Part shown: positions 27,353 through 36,890 of the stretch, in pieces
Layout of the letters: every line of letters begins with the position of its first letter
Numbering within the stretch: the stretch's first letter is position 1
Assembly (NCBI GenBank): GCA_016721425.1
Contig: JADKID010000028.1
Location: 1 to 64,000 of the forward strand
DNA length: 64,000 bases
Reading direction: 5' to 3'
Origin: Bryobacterales bacterium
GTDB taxonomy: Bacteria; Acidobacteriota; Terriglobia; Bryobacterales; Bryobacteraceae
The notes under the pieces: model-generated
Told to the model about the DNA's origin: nothing
The model's input: the letters and a program-made list of their open reading frames with translations, nothing else
Database searches by the model: none
Program-made: the position numbers and the translations under genes

Positions 27353-29086
27353 ATGAAATCCTTCGCGGTGTTTGCATTACTGGCGGCGGCGAACTGCGTC
27401 TGCGCGCAAGACAAGATGGAGTGGTTCACCCACGACAAGTTCGGGATGTTTGTGCATTGGGGGCCGTACTCGGTGCTGGCCGGGGAGTGGAAGGGGCAGC
27501 GGACTCCGGCGGGGGACGAGGCCGAGTGGATCATGCAGCGCTTCAACATTCCGGTGAAGGATTACCGGGAGATGGCGCACACGCTGAACCCGGTGAAGTT
27601 CGACGCCAATGCGTACGCCAAGCTGGCGAGGGCGGCGGGGATGAAGTACCTGGTGCTGACGGCCAAGCACCACGATGGCTTTGCGATGTACGACTCGAAG
27701 GTGAGCGACTACAACATCGTGAAGTGGACTCCGTTCCGGCGCGACATCGTGAAGGAGCTGTCGGAGGCGTGCAAACGCGAGGGCATCCGGTTCTGCGTCT
27801 ACTATTCGCACCGCGAGGATTGGGACGATCCGAACGGGTACGGCAATCACTGGGACTACGATCCGGCGAAGAAGGATTTCGACAAGTATCTCAGGGAGAA
27901 ATCGCTGCCGCAATTGCGCGAGTTGTTGACGAACTACGGGCCGCTGGGGCTGATCTGGTTTGACCGGGGCATCGACACGACGGCGCAGGCGAAGCAGTTC
28001 ATCAACCTGGTGCACGAGTTGCAGCCGAAGTGCCTGATCAACGGGCGCGTGGGCAATTACGCCCACGAACTGCTGGGCGACTACCAGAACATGAACGACA
28101 ACGGCATGCCGACGGGCGGGCTGGACGAATACTGGGAGACTCCGCAGACGCTGAACGGGACGTGGGGCTACAGCAAGTTTGACGAGCAGTGGAAGACGCC
28201 GGCGAACGTGATCCAGCGCATGGTGGAGATCGTCAGCAAGGGCGGGAACTATCTGCTGAACATCGGGCCGAAGGCGGACGGAACGATACCGGCGCCGAGC
28301 GTGGCGGTGATGGAGCAGGTGGGCGCGTGGATGCAGAAGAACGGCGAGAGCATCTACGGGACCAGCGCGTGCCCGGTGGGGCAATTCCCATGGGGGCGTT
28401 GCACGGTGAAGGGCGGGAACATGTATCTGCACGCGTTCCAGAAGCCGGCTGATGGCGTGCTGTGGGTGGGCGGGTTGAAGAACGAGGCGGCCTCGGCGCA
28501 TCTGTTGCAGGCTCCGGGGCAAAAGCTGGAAGTGGTGCGGCAGGACGGCGTGACGGGCGTGCGCGTGCCGGCGCAGGGCTGGGATGCGGCGTCCACCGTG
28601 GTGGTGCTGGTGGTGAAGGGCAAGCCGGAGGCGGAGCCGGAGCTAATGACGCAGGGGAGCGATTCGCCGTTCCATCTGACGGGGATCCGCGGCGAGACCA
28701 GTGGGCAGGCGATGAAGAGATTCAACCGCGACGGCAGTTTTCATATCGGGCGGTGGACGAAGCCGGAGGATCAGGTGCGGTGGAATCTGGTGGTGAGCCA
28801 GCCGGGCAAGTATCATCTGCGCGTGCGGTATGCGGCGCGGCCGGAGTGGGCGGGCCGGAAGTTTGTGGTGGAGCTGGGCGGGCAGCGTCTGGAGAAGACG
28901 GTGGAGGCGACGGGCGACTGGTATCAATACAAGGCGTTTGATCTGGGCGTGGTGACGCTGGCGGCGAAGGGCGCGATGCCTGTGGTGATTAGGCCGGCGG
29001 CGGCGGGACCGGAGAACCTGATGTACTTTGAATCGTTGACGCTGGAGCCGATTACGGTGAGCGGGCGGCTGGGGCGGCTGGATTAG
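27353..29086 (+). CDS. Secreted GH29 alpha-L-fucosidase
   Basis: 577 residues with a signal peptide (residues 1-18, ending CVCA). WFTHDKFGMFVHWGPYSVLA and YLVLTAKHHDGFAMYDSK are hallmark GH29 motifs, and LGLIWFDRG near residue 203 holds the nucleophile Asp. The catalytic domain ends near residue 345; the remainder contains a linker and a beta-sandwich, CBM-like C-terminal domain (PGKYHLRVRYAARPEWAGRK). It should release L-fucose from glycans in the periplasm or outside. No Shine-Dalgarno site precedes ATG 27353. GGTTAGTTAAACG just upstream is a weak match to the ROK operator half-site, too weak to call alone. Confidence 0.9.
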   Translation: MKSFAVFALLAAANCVCAQDKMEWFTHDKFGMFVHWGPYSVLAGEWKGQRTPAGDEAEWIMQRFNIPVKDYREMAHTLNPVKFDANAYAKLARAAGMKYLVLTAKHHDGFAMYDSKVSDYNIVKWTPFRRDIVKELSEACKREGIRFCVYYSHREDWDDPNGYGNHWDYDPAKKDFDKYLREKSLPQLRELLTNYGPLGLIWFDRGIDTTAQAKQFINLVHELQPKCLINGRVGNYAHELLGDYQNMNDNGMPTGGLDEYWETPQTLNGTWGYSKFDEQWKTPANVIQRMVEIVSKGGNYLLNIGPKADGTIPAPSVAVMEQVGAWMQKNGESIYGTSACPVGQFPWGRCTVKGGNMYLHAFQKPADGVLWVGGLKNEAASAHLLQAPGQKLEVVRQDGVTGVRVPAQGWDAASTVVVLVVKGKPEAEPELMTQGSDSPFHLTGIRGETSGQAMKRFNRDGSFHIGRWTKPEDQVRWNLVVSQPGKYHLRVRYAARPEWAGRKFVVELGGQRLEKTVEATGDWYQYKAFDLGVVTLAAKGAMPVVIRPAAAGPENLMYFESLTLEPITVSGRLGRLD

Positions 29087-29228
29087 CGGGCCGGGCTGGC
29101 CGAAAACCACCGCCGTGGTGCTGCTCCACCACCAACCGGAGAGGCGCACCGTGCGGAAATCGCAGCAAATACGGGGTTTTCCGAATTGGTCCGGCGATTG
29201 CTTCTCTGTAAAGCGGGAGGCAAAGAAA

Positions 29229-29600
29229 ATGAAGACCCCATCCAGACTGCTCGTCCTGGCGCTGATCGCCGGCGGCACGATGTTCGCGCAGGTGCGATTC
29301 TCCGTGGGAATCGGCACGGGAGGCTACGGTCCCGGTTATTACCCGCCTCCGGTCTACAACCAGTACATGCCGCAGTGCCCTGGCCCGGGCTACACATGGG
29401 TGGATGGCTATTGGGCGCCGCAGTATGGCCGGAACGTGTGGATCACCGGATTCTGGCGGCCGCCGGTGCGGGGCTACTACCGGGCTCCGCGCTACGTGCC
29501 GCCGCCGCGCTACTACAATTCGTATCGCGGGCATGACCGAAACTGGGATCGGGGCCGGGACTACCGGCGCGATTACCGGGGCAGAGACTACCGCCGCTGA
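29229..29600 (+). CDS. Small secreted WXXGXW-repeat protein
   Basis: 123 residues from ATG 29229 with GGAGG 9 bases upstream and a signal peptide ending TMFAQ. The mature part has the Pro/Tyr/Gly-rich repeats CPGPGYTWVDGYWAPQYGRN and VWITGFWRPPVRGYY, typical of the WXXGXW (YXWGXW) repeat family. An Arg/Asp/Tyr-rich tail (RDYRRDYRGRDYRR) follows. Function unknown; likely an envelope or surface protein. A strong terminator follows. Confidence 0.75.
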   Translation: MKTPSRLLVLALIAGGTMFAQVRFSVGIGTGGYGPGYYPPPVYNQYMPQCPGPGYTWVDGYWAPQYGRNVWITGFWRPPVRGYYRAPRYVPPPRYYNSYRGHDRNWDRGRDYRRDYRGRDYRR

Positions 29601-29616
29601 CTCCCGCAGGAGCACC

Positions 29617-29651
29617 AGACCCGGCCGCCCGCGCGGCCGGGTCTTTCTTTT
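29617..29651 (+). terminator. Rho-independent terminator
   Basis: Stem AGACCCGGCCGC / GCGGCCGGGTCT with a 4-base loop, followed by TTCTTTT, 17 bases after the WXXGXW gene. The minus-strand gene ends 23 bases beyond. Confidence 0.8.
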
Positions 29652-29673
29652 GGCATCAGCGGCGCGATAGCCG

Positions 29674-31050
29674 CTAGAGCGTGGAAAGAGCGGCCTGCAG
29701 CATGGCTCGCGTGTAGGCGACGGAGTAGGCGATGCCGGTGTAGCCACCGCCGCCGGGGTAGCCGGGGATGCGGCCACCGGTGCCGAAGCGATCGCGATCG
29801 GCATCGAGGGCGCGGGGGTGCTCGGGGTAGATGATGCCGTTGTATTTGTTGCGGACCAGCGCCTTCATGACGCCGAACATATCGTTCTGGCCGACGTCCA
29901 CGAAGACTTCCTGGTAGCGCTCGTAGGGTTTCTCAACGAGCACGTTGCGGTAGTGGACGTGATTGATGCGTTTGCGGCTGGCGAAGTATTCGGCCACGGC
30001 GACGGGATCCTCTCCCAGTTCGCGGGTGACTCCGCAATCGTAGGTGATGCCGTTGGCAGGACTGTTGACAATCCCGATGAGGTGTTTCCAGCCGGCGAGG
30101 GTGCCCATGATCTGCTCCGAGCCGCGGCTGATGGGGGAGGGTGGATCGTTGGGGTGGAGGGCGAGACGGACCCCTGCTTTTTCGGCGGCGGGCACGGCAA
30201 GCTTGAGGAACCAGGTGATGTTGGCCCACATCTCCTTGAGCGTATGAGTGCCTTCGTTGGCGAGCGGCGGGAGGTCCTTGAATTTGACCCTTTTTGCGTG
30301 GGGGAAAGCGGCGAGGGTTTCGGGCGTGATGGCGCCGGAATCGTCGCGGTAGATGGGCTGGACCACGACGCCTTCTTCATTGATGAGAAGCTCGAGATCG
30401 TGGTGGAACGCCGTGTAGCCGGCCTTGGCACGGCCGACGGTCTCGTAGTAGCCCTCGACTGCACGGTGGGCGTAGAAGTTGTATTCAACAACCGAGAGGC
30501 CGCCCTTGCCGGCAGCAGCGATGGAGGCGAGCACGGGCTCGATCTCCTTGTCGCGGGCCGGCTTGCCGTAGAGCACACTATTGGGGAGGCCGATCATCGA
30601 GTTGTAGGCGACGAGACCGGCGTCGCTGGCAGACTGGACGGCGCGGCGGACGTTTTCTTCGGTCCAGGGCATGCCGCCGCCGATGGAGACGCCGAGCAGA
30701 TGATTCACGCCGAGCTGGCGGATGCGCTGATAGCTGGCGGCAAGGTTGGGGCCGCGGGGCCGGGCGCCATTGGGGTCCGGAGCGGGAGCGGGCGAGACGG
30801 GCTGCTTTGGCGCGAGGTAGCCGCCGTAGTTGCCGCGGACGGGGGCAGTGGAGGCGGTGGGGAGTTGGACGCTGGCAGGCAGCGGTCCGCCGCCATCGCC
30901 GGGGGCGAGACAGATCTTGGGAGTGTCCGGACCCTCCTCAATGGGCCAGGTGCGCCGAATTGGCGCGGCCTCGAGGGGCGGCATGGCCTGGGCCAGCGCG
31001 GCAGCGCCGGCGCCCTGCATCATCCTGCGTCGTGAGAAGCGATCTCCCAT
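29674..31050 (-). CDS. Tat-exported mannonate-dehydratase-like (UxuA-like) TIM-barrel protein
   Basis: 458 residues from ATG 31050 with GGAGG 9 bases upstream. The leader DRFSRRRMMQGAGAAALAQA has a twin-arginine motif. Downstream, LALHPNDPPSPISRGSEQIM, GITYDCGVTRELGED and HVHYRNVLVEKPYERYQEVF match the C-terminal, metal-binding half of UxuA, and the ending DRFGTGGRIPGYPGGGGYTG is characteristic of a UxuA-like subfamily. Classical UxuA dehydrates D-mannonate in the cytoplasm; export by Tat is unusual for that role. An insert of about 70 residues after the leader is Pro-rich. Dehydratase activity is a guess from the fold. Confidence 0.65.
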   Translation of the reverse strand: MGDRFSRRRMMQGAGAAALAQAMPPLEAAPIRRTWPIEEGPDTPKICLAPGDGGGPLPASVQLPTASTAPVRGNYGGYLAPKQPVSPAPAPDPNGARPRGPNLAASYQRIRQLGVNHLLGVSIGGGMPWTEENVRRAVQSASDAGLVAYNSMIGLPNSVLYGKPARDKEIEPVLASIAAAGKGGLSVVEYNFYAHRAVEGYYETVGRAKAGYTAFHHDLELLINEEGVVVQPIYRDDSGAITPETLAAFPHAKRVKFKDLPPLANEGTHTLKEMWANITWFLKLAVPAAEKAGVRLALHPNDPPSPISRGSEQIMGTLAGWKHLIGIVNSPANGITYDCGVTRELGEDPVAVAEYFASRKRINHVHYRNVLVEKPYERYQEVFVDVGQNDMFGVMKALVRNKYNGIIYPEHPRALDADRDRFGTGGRIPGYPGGGGYTGIAYSVAYTRAMLQAALSTL

Positions 31051-31184
31051 TGCAATCAACCTCCGTTACAAAAAGAAGCGACCGCGCGGCGGCGGTTTGG
31101 CTGGGACTATTCTATGCGAATCGGAGAAGCGGGTCGAGAGGTATGAGGGATTCTCATGGGCGCAGGCGCTGGTATGGTTTTCGA

Positions 31185-31213
31185 TTGCACGGGTTGGAGT
31201 TGTGTGGTGTAAT
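31185..31213 (+). promoter_or_regulatory. Promoter of the DUF4091-DUF5107 operon
   Basis: TTGCAC (31185-31190), 17-base spacer, TGTAAT (31208-31213). The expected start site falls at the left edge of the inverted repeat at 31218-31238. Confidence 0.6.
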
Positions 31214-31217
31214 CCGT

Positions 31218-31238
31218 AGTTAGGAAATTAGACTAACT
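31218..31238. promoter_or_regulatory. Putative ROK-repressor operator
   Basis: GTTAGGAAATTAGACTAAC (31219-31237), extended by one matched base on each side, is an inverted repeat with 6-bp arms. It matches 14 of 19 positions of the site upstream of the ROK gene (44750-44768, read on the minus strand) and sits at the transcription start, where a bound repressor would block RNA polymerase. Confidence 0.55.
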
Positions 31239-31259
31239 AACATACCGGGAGTGACGCCG

Positions 31260-33076
31260 ATGAAACTCGCTCGTTGGATGGCGGTGATGGGTTGCGTGTG
31301 CGCGGGGTTGCGGGGGGCGGACCTGACGGCCTGGCCGGAGCATTTGCGGCCTGATCCGTTTGGAGCCGTGGTGCAGGCGGACCGGAGCGCCGGCGGCGCG
31401 GCAGTGCGGGCGATCGAGGCAGAGACGGCGCGCGGCGCCTACGTCTCGTATCATCTGGCCGTTTCCCTGCCCGAAGGCGGCACGTACAAACTAGCCGTGA
31501 AGCCCTTTCCCGCCGGCAGCAGGATCGAGGCGGACCTGTACCGCGAGTGGTTCCACCTGATTCCGGCGACTGGGCTCTACTGGCCGGACGCCTTGATCCC
31601 GGTGACCGGCGCTCACGCGTCGCGGATGCCGGAGCCGGATAACCGCATCGCGAAGCAGACCGTGCAGGCGTTCTGGCTGGATTTATTTGGGTGCCGGCAA
31701 CGGCGGCGGCAGGCACATACGAAACGGCGGCCACGCTGGAGGCCGGCGGGCGCACGGTATCGCTGCCGGTGAAGTTGACTGTCTTAGCGGCGACGGTGCC
31801 GGCGGACGACGTGGTGGCGATGGATCACAACTCGTATGGCTCGTCGTGGCTGGGCTCGGACTATCCGGCACTGGTGGCGAAGGCGGGACCGGGTTTCTAT
31901 TCGAGCAATTCGTTTTACGGGCTGTTGCAGGCCTACCACCGAGTCTTCTACGAGCATCGCGGCGTGTTTCACAACCTCGGATATGGGCACGGCGGCAAGG
32001 TGGCGCCGGAGTACGCGCCGAAGCTGGCGGGCGTGGGCCGGACGAAGCACGTGGCGGACTGGACGTTGTACGACCGGCACTATGGACCGCTGCTGGACGG
32101 CACAGCCTTCGCCTCGACGCGGCGCGGGGCGCGGCCGATCCCCTATGTCTATCTGCCCATCAATCCAGAATGGCCGGCCACGATGATGAGTTGGGGCGAG
32201 CCGGGGTACGAGCGGGAATTCGTGAACGTGGTCTCGGAGATGGAAAAGCACTTCCGGGAGAAGGGCTGGACGGGCACGAAGTTCGAACTCTTCTTCAATC
32301 ACAAGAAGCGCTACAAGGGGTTTCCGTGGGACGGCGACGAGACACGCTTCGACCGGGACGACGCCTATCCGCGTGAGTTTGCGCGGATGATGAAGGCGGC
32401 AGTGCCGGCGAGCACGCCTGTGCAGTTTGTCTTCCGGACAGACGCCAGTTGGACGATGGAGCGGCAGTTCCGAGAGATGGGGGGCGTATTCAATTTCTGG
32501 GTCTGCGGCGGCGGGATGTTCGGCTGGTATATGGACGCCCTGCCGGCATTGAAGGCGCGGGGCGACATCGTGTGGATCTATGGCGGCACGCCGCCGGTGA
32601 CGCGGCCCTCGGCGGACATCGCGGTGGAGGTGTTGCGGACCTGGTTGTGGGGTGTAGGCGGATTTGTCCGCTGGCAGACGACGCAGGCGGGCAGAGACCC
32701 GTGGTTTGCCTCGGACGGCGGCGGCGAGACGTTGATCTACCCGGGGGACCGGTTTGGCATCGCGGCTCCGCTGAGCTCGGTGCGATTGAAGCTGGAGCGG
32801 AACGTGGTGCAGGACTTGACCCTGCTGGATTCGTTTGCGAAGGCGCGAGGTGTTGATACGCTGCGGGCCGAGGCGGCGCAGCGCTTCAACGCGACGCGCG
32901 TGGAGGAGTGGCGGACCCCGCGGCCGAAGCTGGCCGATTCCAGGCCGGATACGTGGAGCAATGCGGATATCGACGACGCGATGCCCAAGAATCCGAAGTT
33001 CGACAAGGGTCTGGATGCGGCGGCGTGGCAGCGGGTGCGGCAGTATGTGATGCAGTTGGCGAAGGAGGCGCGGTGA
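31260..33076 (+). pseudogene. DUF4091 (GH123-like) secreted protein, single frameshift
   Basis: Two frames make one protein of about 605 residues. The first starts at ATG 31260 (GGGAG upstream) with a signal peptide ending LRGAD, and runs through a beta-sandwich to KQTVQAFWLDLF. At about 31689 (TTTGGG) the frame must change to read VPATAAAGTYETAATLEAGG and continues to TGA 33076. The long C-terminal part (FELFFNHKKRYKGFPWDGDE, GGVFNFWVCGGGMFGWYMDA, WGVGGFVRWQTTQAG) matches DUF4091/GH123-like proteins, some of which act on N-acetylgalactosamine glycans. One indel beside homopolymers is the only defect, so the gene could be intact in the cell. It leads a three-gene operon under the putative ROK operator. 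Confidence 0.65.
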
Positions 33077-33618
33077 TGTTCCGGATCATCCTCTTGGCAG
33101 CGATGGCGAGCGGCGTGTGGGCGCAGGAACTGGAGCGCGTGGCGCAGGTGGCTACGGTGATGATGGACGGCGATGTGTGCCGCCGGATCCAGACTCCGCG
33201 CTCGGCTGCGGCGATGGTGAAGAAAGACCCGCGCGACCCGTGGAAAGCGAGCGACGATTACGACGTGGACGATGCGGCGTTTCTGCAAACCAAGAAGACG
33301 CTGATGCGGCTGGCGCGGCTGTGCCCGACGGCGTGCGATGTGAATCTGTGGATGCCGGCGCCGGGCGAAACGCCGCGGGTCCAGGTGGTGATCCGGAATG
33401 TGAACGAGATGAGCCAGTTCTGGAAGTTCGGTGAGTTGATGATGGCGATGCCGGCGGAGATGAAACAGGTGCTGGAGACCGGCGTGCGCGTCACGGTGAA
33501 GCAGCGGCCGGGCATGGTGTCGGTGCTGGCGCCGGTGTACGACAGCCTGGGGGACATCGCCGGGCTGGTGGAAGTGGTGAGCCGGTTGACACCGGATCCG
33601 CGTGAGAACGTGAAATGA
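33076..33618 (+). CDS. Secreted Cache-like sensor domain protein without output domain
   Basis: 180 residues from ATG 33076, which shares a base with the preceding stop (TGATG), with AAGGAGG upstream. The signal peptide ends GVWA/QE. The C-terminal half (VRVTVKQRPGMVSVLAPVYD, SLGDIAGLVEVVSRL) looks like the last strands of a PDC/sCache ligand-binding fold, which normally precedes a kinase or chemoreceptor; here the protein ends there. Two Cys in RLCPTACDVN may form a disulfide. The next start overlaps the stop. It may bind a glycan breakdown product, but this is inference from position. Confidence 0.5.
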   Translation: MFRIILLAAMASGVWAQELERVAQVATVMMDGDVCRRIQTPRSAAAMVKKDPRDPWKASDDYDVDDAAFLQTKKTLMRLARLCPTACDVNLWMPAPGETPRVQVVIRNVNEMSQFWKFGELMMAMPAEMKQVLETGVRVTVKQRPGMVSVLAPVYDSLGDIAGLVEVVSRLTPDPRENVK

Positions 33619-36600
33619 GGGTGGCGGGGCTGGCGTGGGTGGTGATGGCATCGGCGGCGATGGCCGCGGCGATGGCGGCCGAGCCGGCAGTGCGCAGTTA
33701 CGAGGGGACCATCTCGATGCCCACCTACGAGCCGGGCGCGCGGGAGCTGGAACCCTCGCTATTTGCCAACTCGACCGTGGGCGGGATGTATCCGTTCCCC
33801 AGCTACGTGCTGCCCTGGCGGGCGGGGTCGCCGGCGCCCAGGCAGTACCGGGCGATCTTCGTGGAGAACGAGTATCTGAAGATCACGTATCTGCCGGAGA
33901 TGGGCGGACGGATCTTCTCGCTGTACGACAAGATCCGCAAGCGCGAGGTCTTCTACCGCAATGACGTGATCAAGCCGGCGCCATACAACCCGCGGATGAG
34001 CTGGCCGCAATCCGGGCTGGAGTTGACCGGGCCGCACGATGTGCACATGCTGACGCTGCACGGCGAGCCCTTCTGGTCCAACCGGATCGTGCGGCTGGCC
34101 GATGGCGGCGTGTCGCTGGTATTGGGGGAGAACGATCCGGTCTATCAGATGAACGTGACGCTGACGGCGACGCTCTATCCGGGCCTGGCGGCGATGGAGA
34201 TCAGCGTGTTTTGCTACAACCCGCGCGAGGCGCGGATGCCGCAGATGTTCTGGATCAACACAGCGGTACCGGCGACCGCGCAGACGCGCTTTCTGTACCA
34301 GATGTCGCGCACGGTGGGGCACACCACGGCGGACATTGCCGATTGGCCCGTGCACAATGGCGTCGACTACAGCTGGGACCGGAACAACAAGAATATGCTG
34401 GGCGTATTCGGCATTGACGCGTACGACGATTTCAACGGCGCCTATCAGTTCGAGAACGACTACGGCGTGTTCCGTTACGCGGACCGGCGCCTGGTGCAGG
34501 GCATGAAGCTGTGGACGTTTGGCAACGGCCCTGGGGCGAAGAGCCACGAGCGCGGGTACACGGACAACGCCGGGCCGTATGTGGAGTTGCAGAGCGGCCG
34601 GCACGTCTGGGATGGGCACTACGAATGGGTGGCGCCGCACAAGGCGGAGAGCTGGAGCGAGTGGTGGATTCCGGTGGCGGGCACCAATGGCGTGACGAGC
34701 ATGAACCGCGACGTGGCGCTGAATCTGGAGGCGGAGCCGGGCGCGCCTGTGAAGCTGACGCTGGCGGCGATGCGGCGGATCGGCAAGGCGCGGGTGGTGG
34801 TGACGGCGGGCGGCGGGGAGATCGGCCGTGCTGACGTGGAGCTCGATCCGGCAAAGGTGGCGCGGGCTTCATTGACGTCCGCGGGGCGTGAGCTGGCGGG
34901 GCTGCGCGTGGTGGTGACGGATGCAGCGGGCCAGGCGGTGCTCGATTACCGCAGGCCGGATACGAAGCCGGGGCGGACGGAGTATACGCCGTTCACGAAG
35001 CCTCTCGAGGCGCCGAAGAAGGCTGCGTCGGAGATGGGCGCCGAGGAACTGGTGCTGGCGGCGGAGTACCGTTTGAAGGAACTGGATCCGGCGGGCGCGG
35101 CGGCGCTGCTGGACCAGGCCCTGTCGCGCGATAGCGGGTATTCGCGGGCGCACCTTCTGCGTGGGATCCAGGCATTCACGACGGGTCATCACGCGGAGGC
35201 CGTTACGAGCCTGCAGAAGGCGATCGAGCGCGACCCGTACGCCGACGAGGCGCATTACTACATGGCTATGGCGCAGTTGGCTCTGGGGCGCGAGACGGAG
35301 GCGGAGCGAAGCCTCTTCCACATCTGGCCGCAGAGCGCGTACTATGGCGCGCGTGAGTTTCATCTGGGCCGGCTGCGGCTGCTGGCTGGCGATCGGGATG
35401 GCGCACTCGCGCGGCTGCGCAGCGCCGTCACGGCCAGCGGCAACGATCTGCGGGCGCGGCTGGCGCTGGCGCTGGTGCTGCGCGAGAGCGGACGCGCGGC
35501 GGAGGCCCGTGTGCAGTTGGCGGAGGTAGAGCGGATCGAGCCGACGAACCGCACCGCGCGCGCCGAGCGGTGGCTGGCGGCGGGCGATGCGGCGAGCCGG
35601 AAGGAACTGTTGGATTTGATGGGCGGGCAAAGCCAGGAGGCGATCACGGTGTCGGTGTTTTATCGCGATCTGGCGCGGTGGAAAGAGGCGTCGCGAGTGC
35701 TGCGCCTGGTAGAGACGGACAATCGTGATCCGTGGGCCACCTCGCCGGAGTACTTCTACACACTGGCATACTGCCTGAAGCGCGCCGGCGATCCGGCGGG
35801 GGCAACGGCGGCGCTTGGCAAGGCGCGGGCTGCGGCCGGCCGTGTGGATCGTTTCCCGTATCGAGACGGAGCGGAGGCAGTATTGCGGGACGCCGTGGCG
35901 GCCGATGGCAACGACGGCGTGGCGCGGTATCTCTTGGGGTGCCTGCTGTATTTCCGCGACAGGCGGGCGGAAGCGATCACGGAGTGGGAGGCTGGCGTGG
36001 CGGCCCGGCCGGCGGACTTCTCGCTGCGGCGCGCGTTGGGCCTGGCGTACGCCGAGCAGGGCTTGCCGATGGAGAAGGCCGCGGCGCAACTCGAGCGCGC
36101 CGTGGAGTTGCAGCCCGGCAATGTGCGGGCGCTGACGGATCTATCGGCGCTGTATGCGCGGGCAGGGCGCTTCGCGGAGCAGTTGACTCTGCTGCGCAAG
36201 GCGCTGGCGCGCGCGCCCTCCGATGACGATCTGGCGGAGGGTGTGCTGGCCGCGCATCTGAGCGACGGGGACTACGCGGCGGCGGAGAAGATGATCGCGG
36301 AGCACCAGTTTGCGGTGCGGCACCGGAGCTACGGGCTGCGCGACAAGTATCGCGTGATGCGGTACGGTGCGGGCGCGAAGGCATACTCGCGGGGCGAATA
36401 CGCAGAGGCGCTACGGCTGTTCCAGATCGCCAAGACGCCGCCGCCTTCGTTGGGCGTGGATGACTTTGTGGGGCAGGCATCGCCGCGCCTGGAGTATTAC
36501 GCCGCACGCACGCTGGAGAAGCTGGGCCGGACGGACGAGGCGCGGCAGGCGTACGAGCGGGCAGTCTCCGGCGTGGCGCAGCTTTCGGGCGATCGCGACA

Positions 36601-36890
36601 GTTGGAACAGCGAGAACTTCTTCATCGTGCCGGCGCTGGAGAAATTGGGCCGCGCCGGAGAGGCGGAGAAGTTGGCGAAGCGGTTCGATGGATTCGCGAC
36701 GTCGGAGCGCGACTCGAAAGACGTAGCGTACCGGGCCGAGGCGCGCTACCTGCTAGCATTGGTGCGCAGTCACGAGGGCAAGGCCGACGAGGCGCGCGCG
36801 CTGCTCGGCGAGGCTCTGGCGGCGAGACCGGATCTGCTGCCGGCTCGGCTGGAATGGCGCGGGGATGTGATCAGGGCCGGTAAGCCGTAA
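33615..36890 (+). CDS. DUF5107 and TPR-repeat secreted protein
   Basis: 1091 residues, ATGA overlap with the preceding gene, signal peptide of about 22 residues. Residues 30-350 match DUF5107, a beta-rich domain related in fold to galactose mutarotase (YLKITYLPEMGGRIFSLYDK, GLELTGPHDVHMLTLHGEPF, YSWDRNNKNMLGVFGIDAYD). From about residue 470 to the end there are many tetratricopeptide repeats (LLRGIQAFTTGHHAEAVTSL, LGCLLYFRDRRAEAITEWEA, ALTDLSALYARAGRFAEQLT). The combination suggests glycan recognition plus a protein-binding scaffold. The last 20 bases overlap the convergent glycosidase gene. Confidence 0.75.
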   Translation: MRVAGLAWVVMASAAMAAAMAAEPAVRSYEGTISMPTYEPGARELEPSLFANSTVGGMYPFPSYVLPWRAGSPAPRQYRAIFVENEYLKITYLPEMGGRIFSLYDKIRKREVFYRNDVIKPAPYNPRMSWPQSGLELTGPHDVHMLTLHGEPFWSNRIVRLADGGVSLVLGENDPVYQMNVTLTATLYPGLAAMEISVFCYNPREARMPQMFWINTAVPATAQTRFLYQMSRTVGHTTADIADWPVHNGVDYSWDRNNKNMLGVFGIDAYDDFNGAYQFENDYGVFRYADRRLVQGMKLWTFGNGPGAKSHERGYTDNAGPYVELQSGRHVWDGHYEWVAPHKAESWSEWWIPVAGTNGVTSMNRDVALNLEAEPGAPVKLTLAAMRRIGKARVVVTAGGGEIGRADVELDPAKVARASLTSAGRELAGLRVVVTDAAGQAVLDYRRPDTKPGRTEYTPFTKPLEAPKKAASEMGAEELVLAAEYRLKELDPAGAAALLDQALSRDSGYSRAHLLRGIQAFTTGHHAEAVTSLQKAIERDPYADEAHYYMAMAQLALGRETEAERSLFHIWPQSAYYGAREFHLGRLRLLAGDRDGALARLRSAVTASGNDLRARLALALVLRESGRAAEARVQLAEVERIEPTNRTARAERWLAAGDAASRKELLDLMGGQSQEAITVSVFYRDLARWKEASRVLRLVETDNRDPWATSPEYFYTLAYCLKRAGDPAGATAALGKARAAAGRVDRFPYRDGAEAVLRDAVAADGNDGVARYLLGCLLYFRDRRAEAITEWEAGVAARPADFSLRRALGLAYAEQGLPMEKAAAQLERAVELQPGNVRALTDLSALYARAGRFAEQLTLLRKALARAPSDDDLAEGVLAAHLSDGDYAAAEKMIAEHQFAVRHRSYGLRDKYRVMRYGAGAKAYSRGEYAEALRLFQIAKTPPPSLGVDDFVGQASPRLEYYAARTLEKLGRTDEARQAYERAVSGVAQLSGDRDSWNSENFFIVPALEKLGRAGEAEKLAKRFDGFATSERDSKDVAYRAEARYLLALVRSHEGKADEARALLGEALAARPDLLPARLEWRGDVIRAGKP

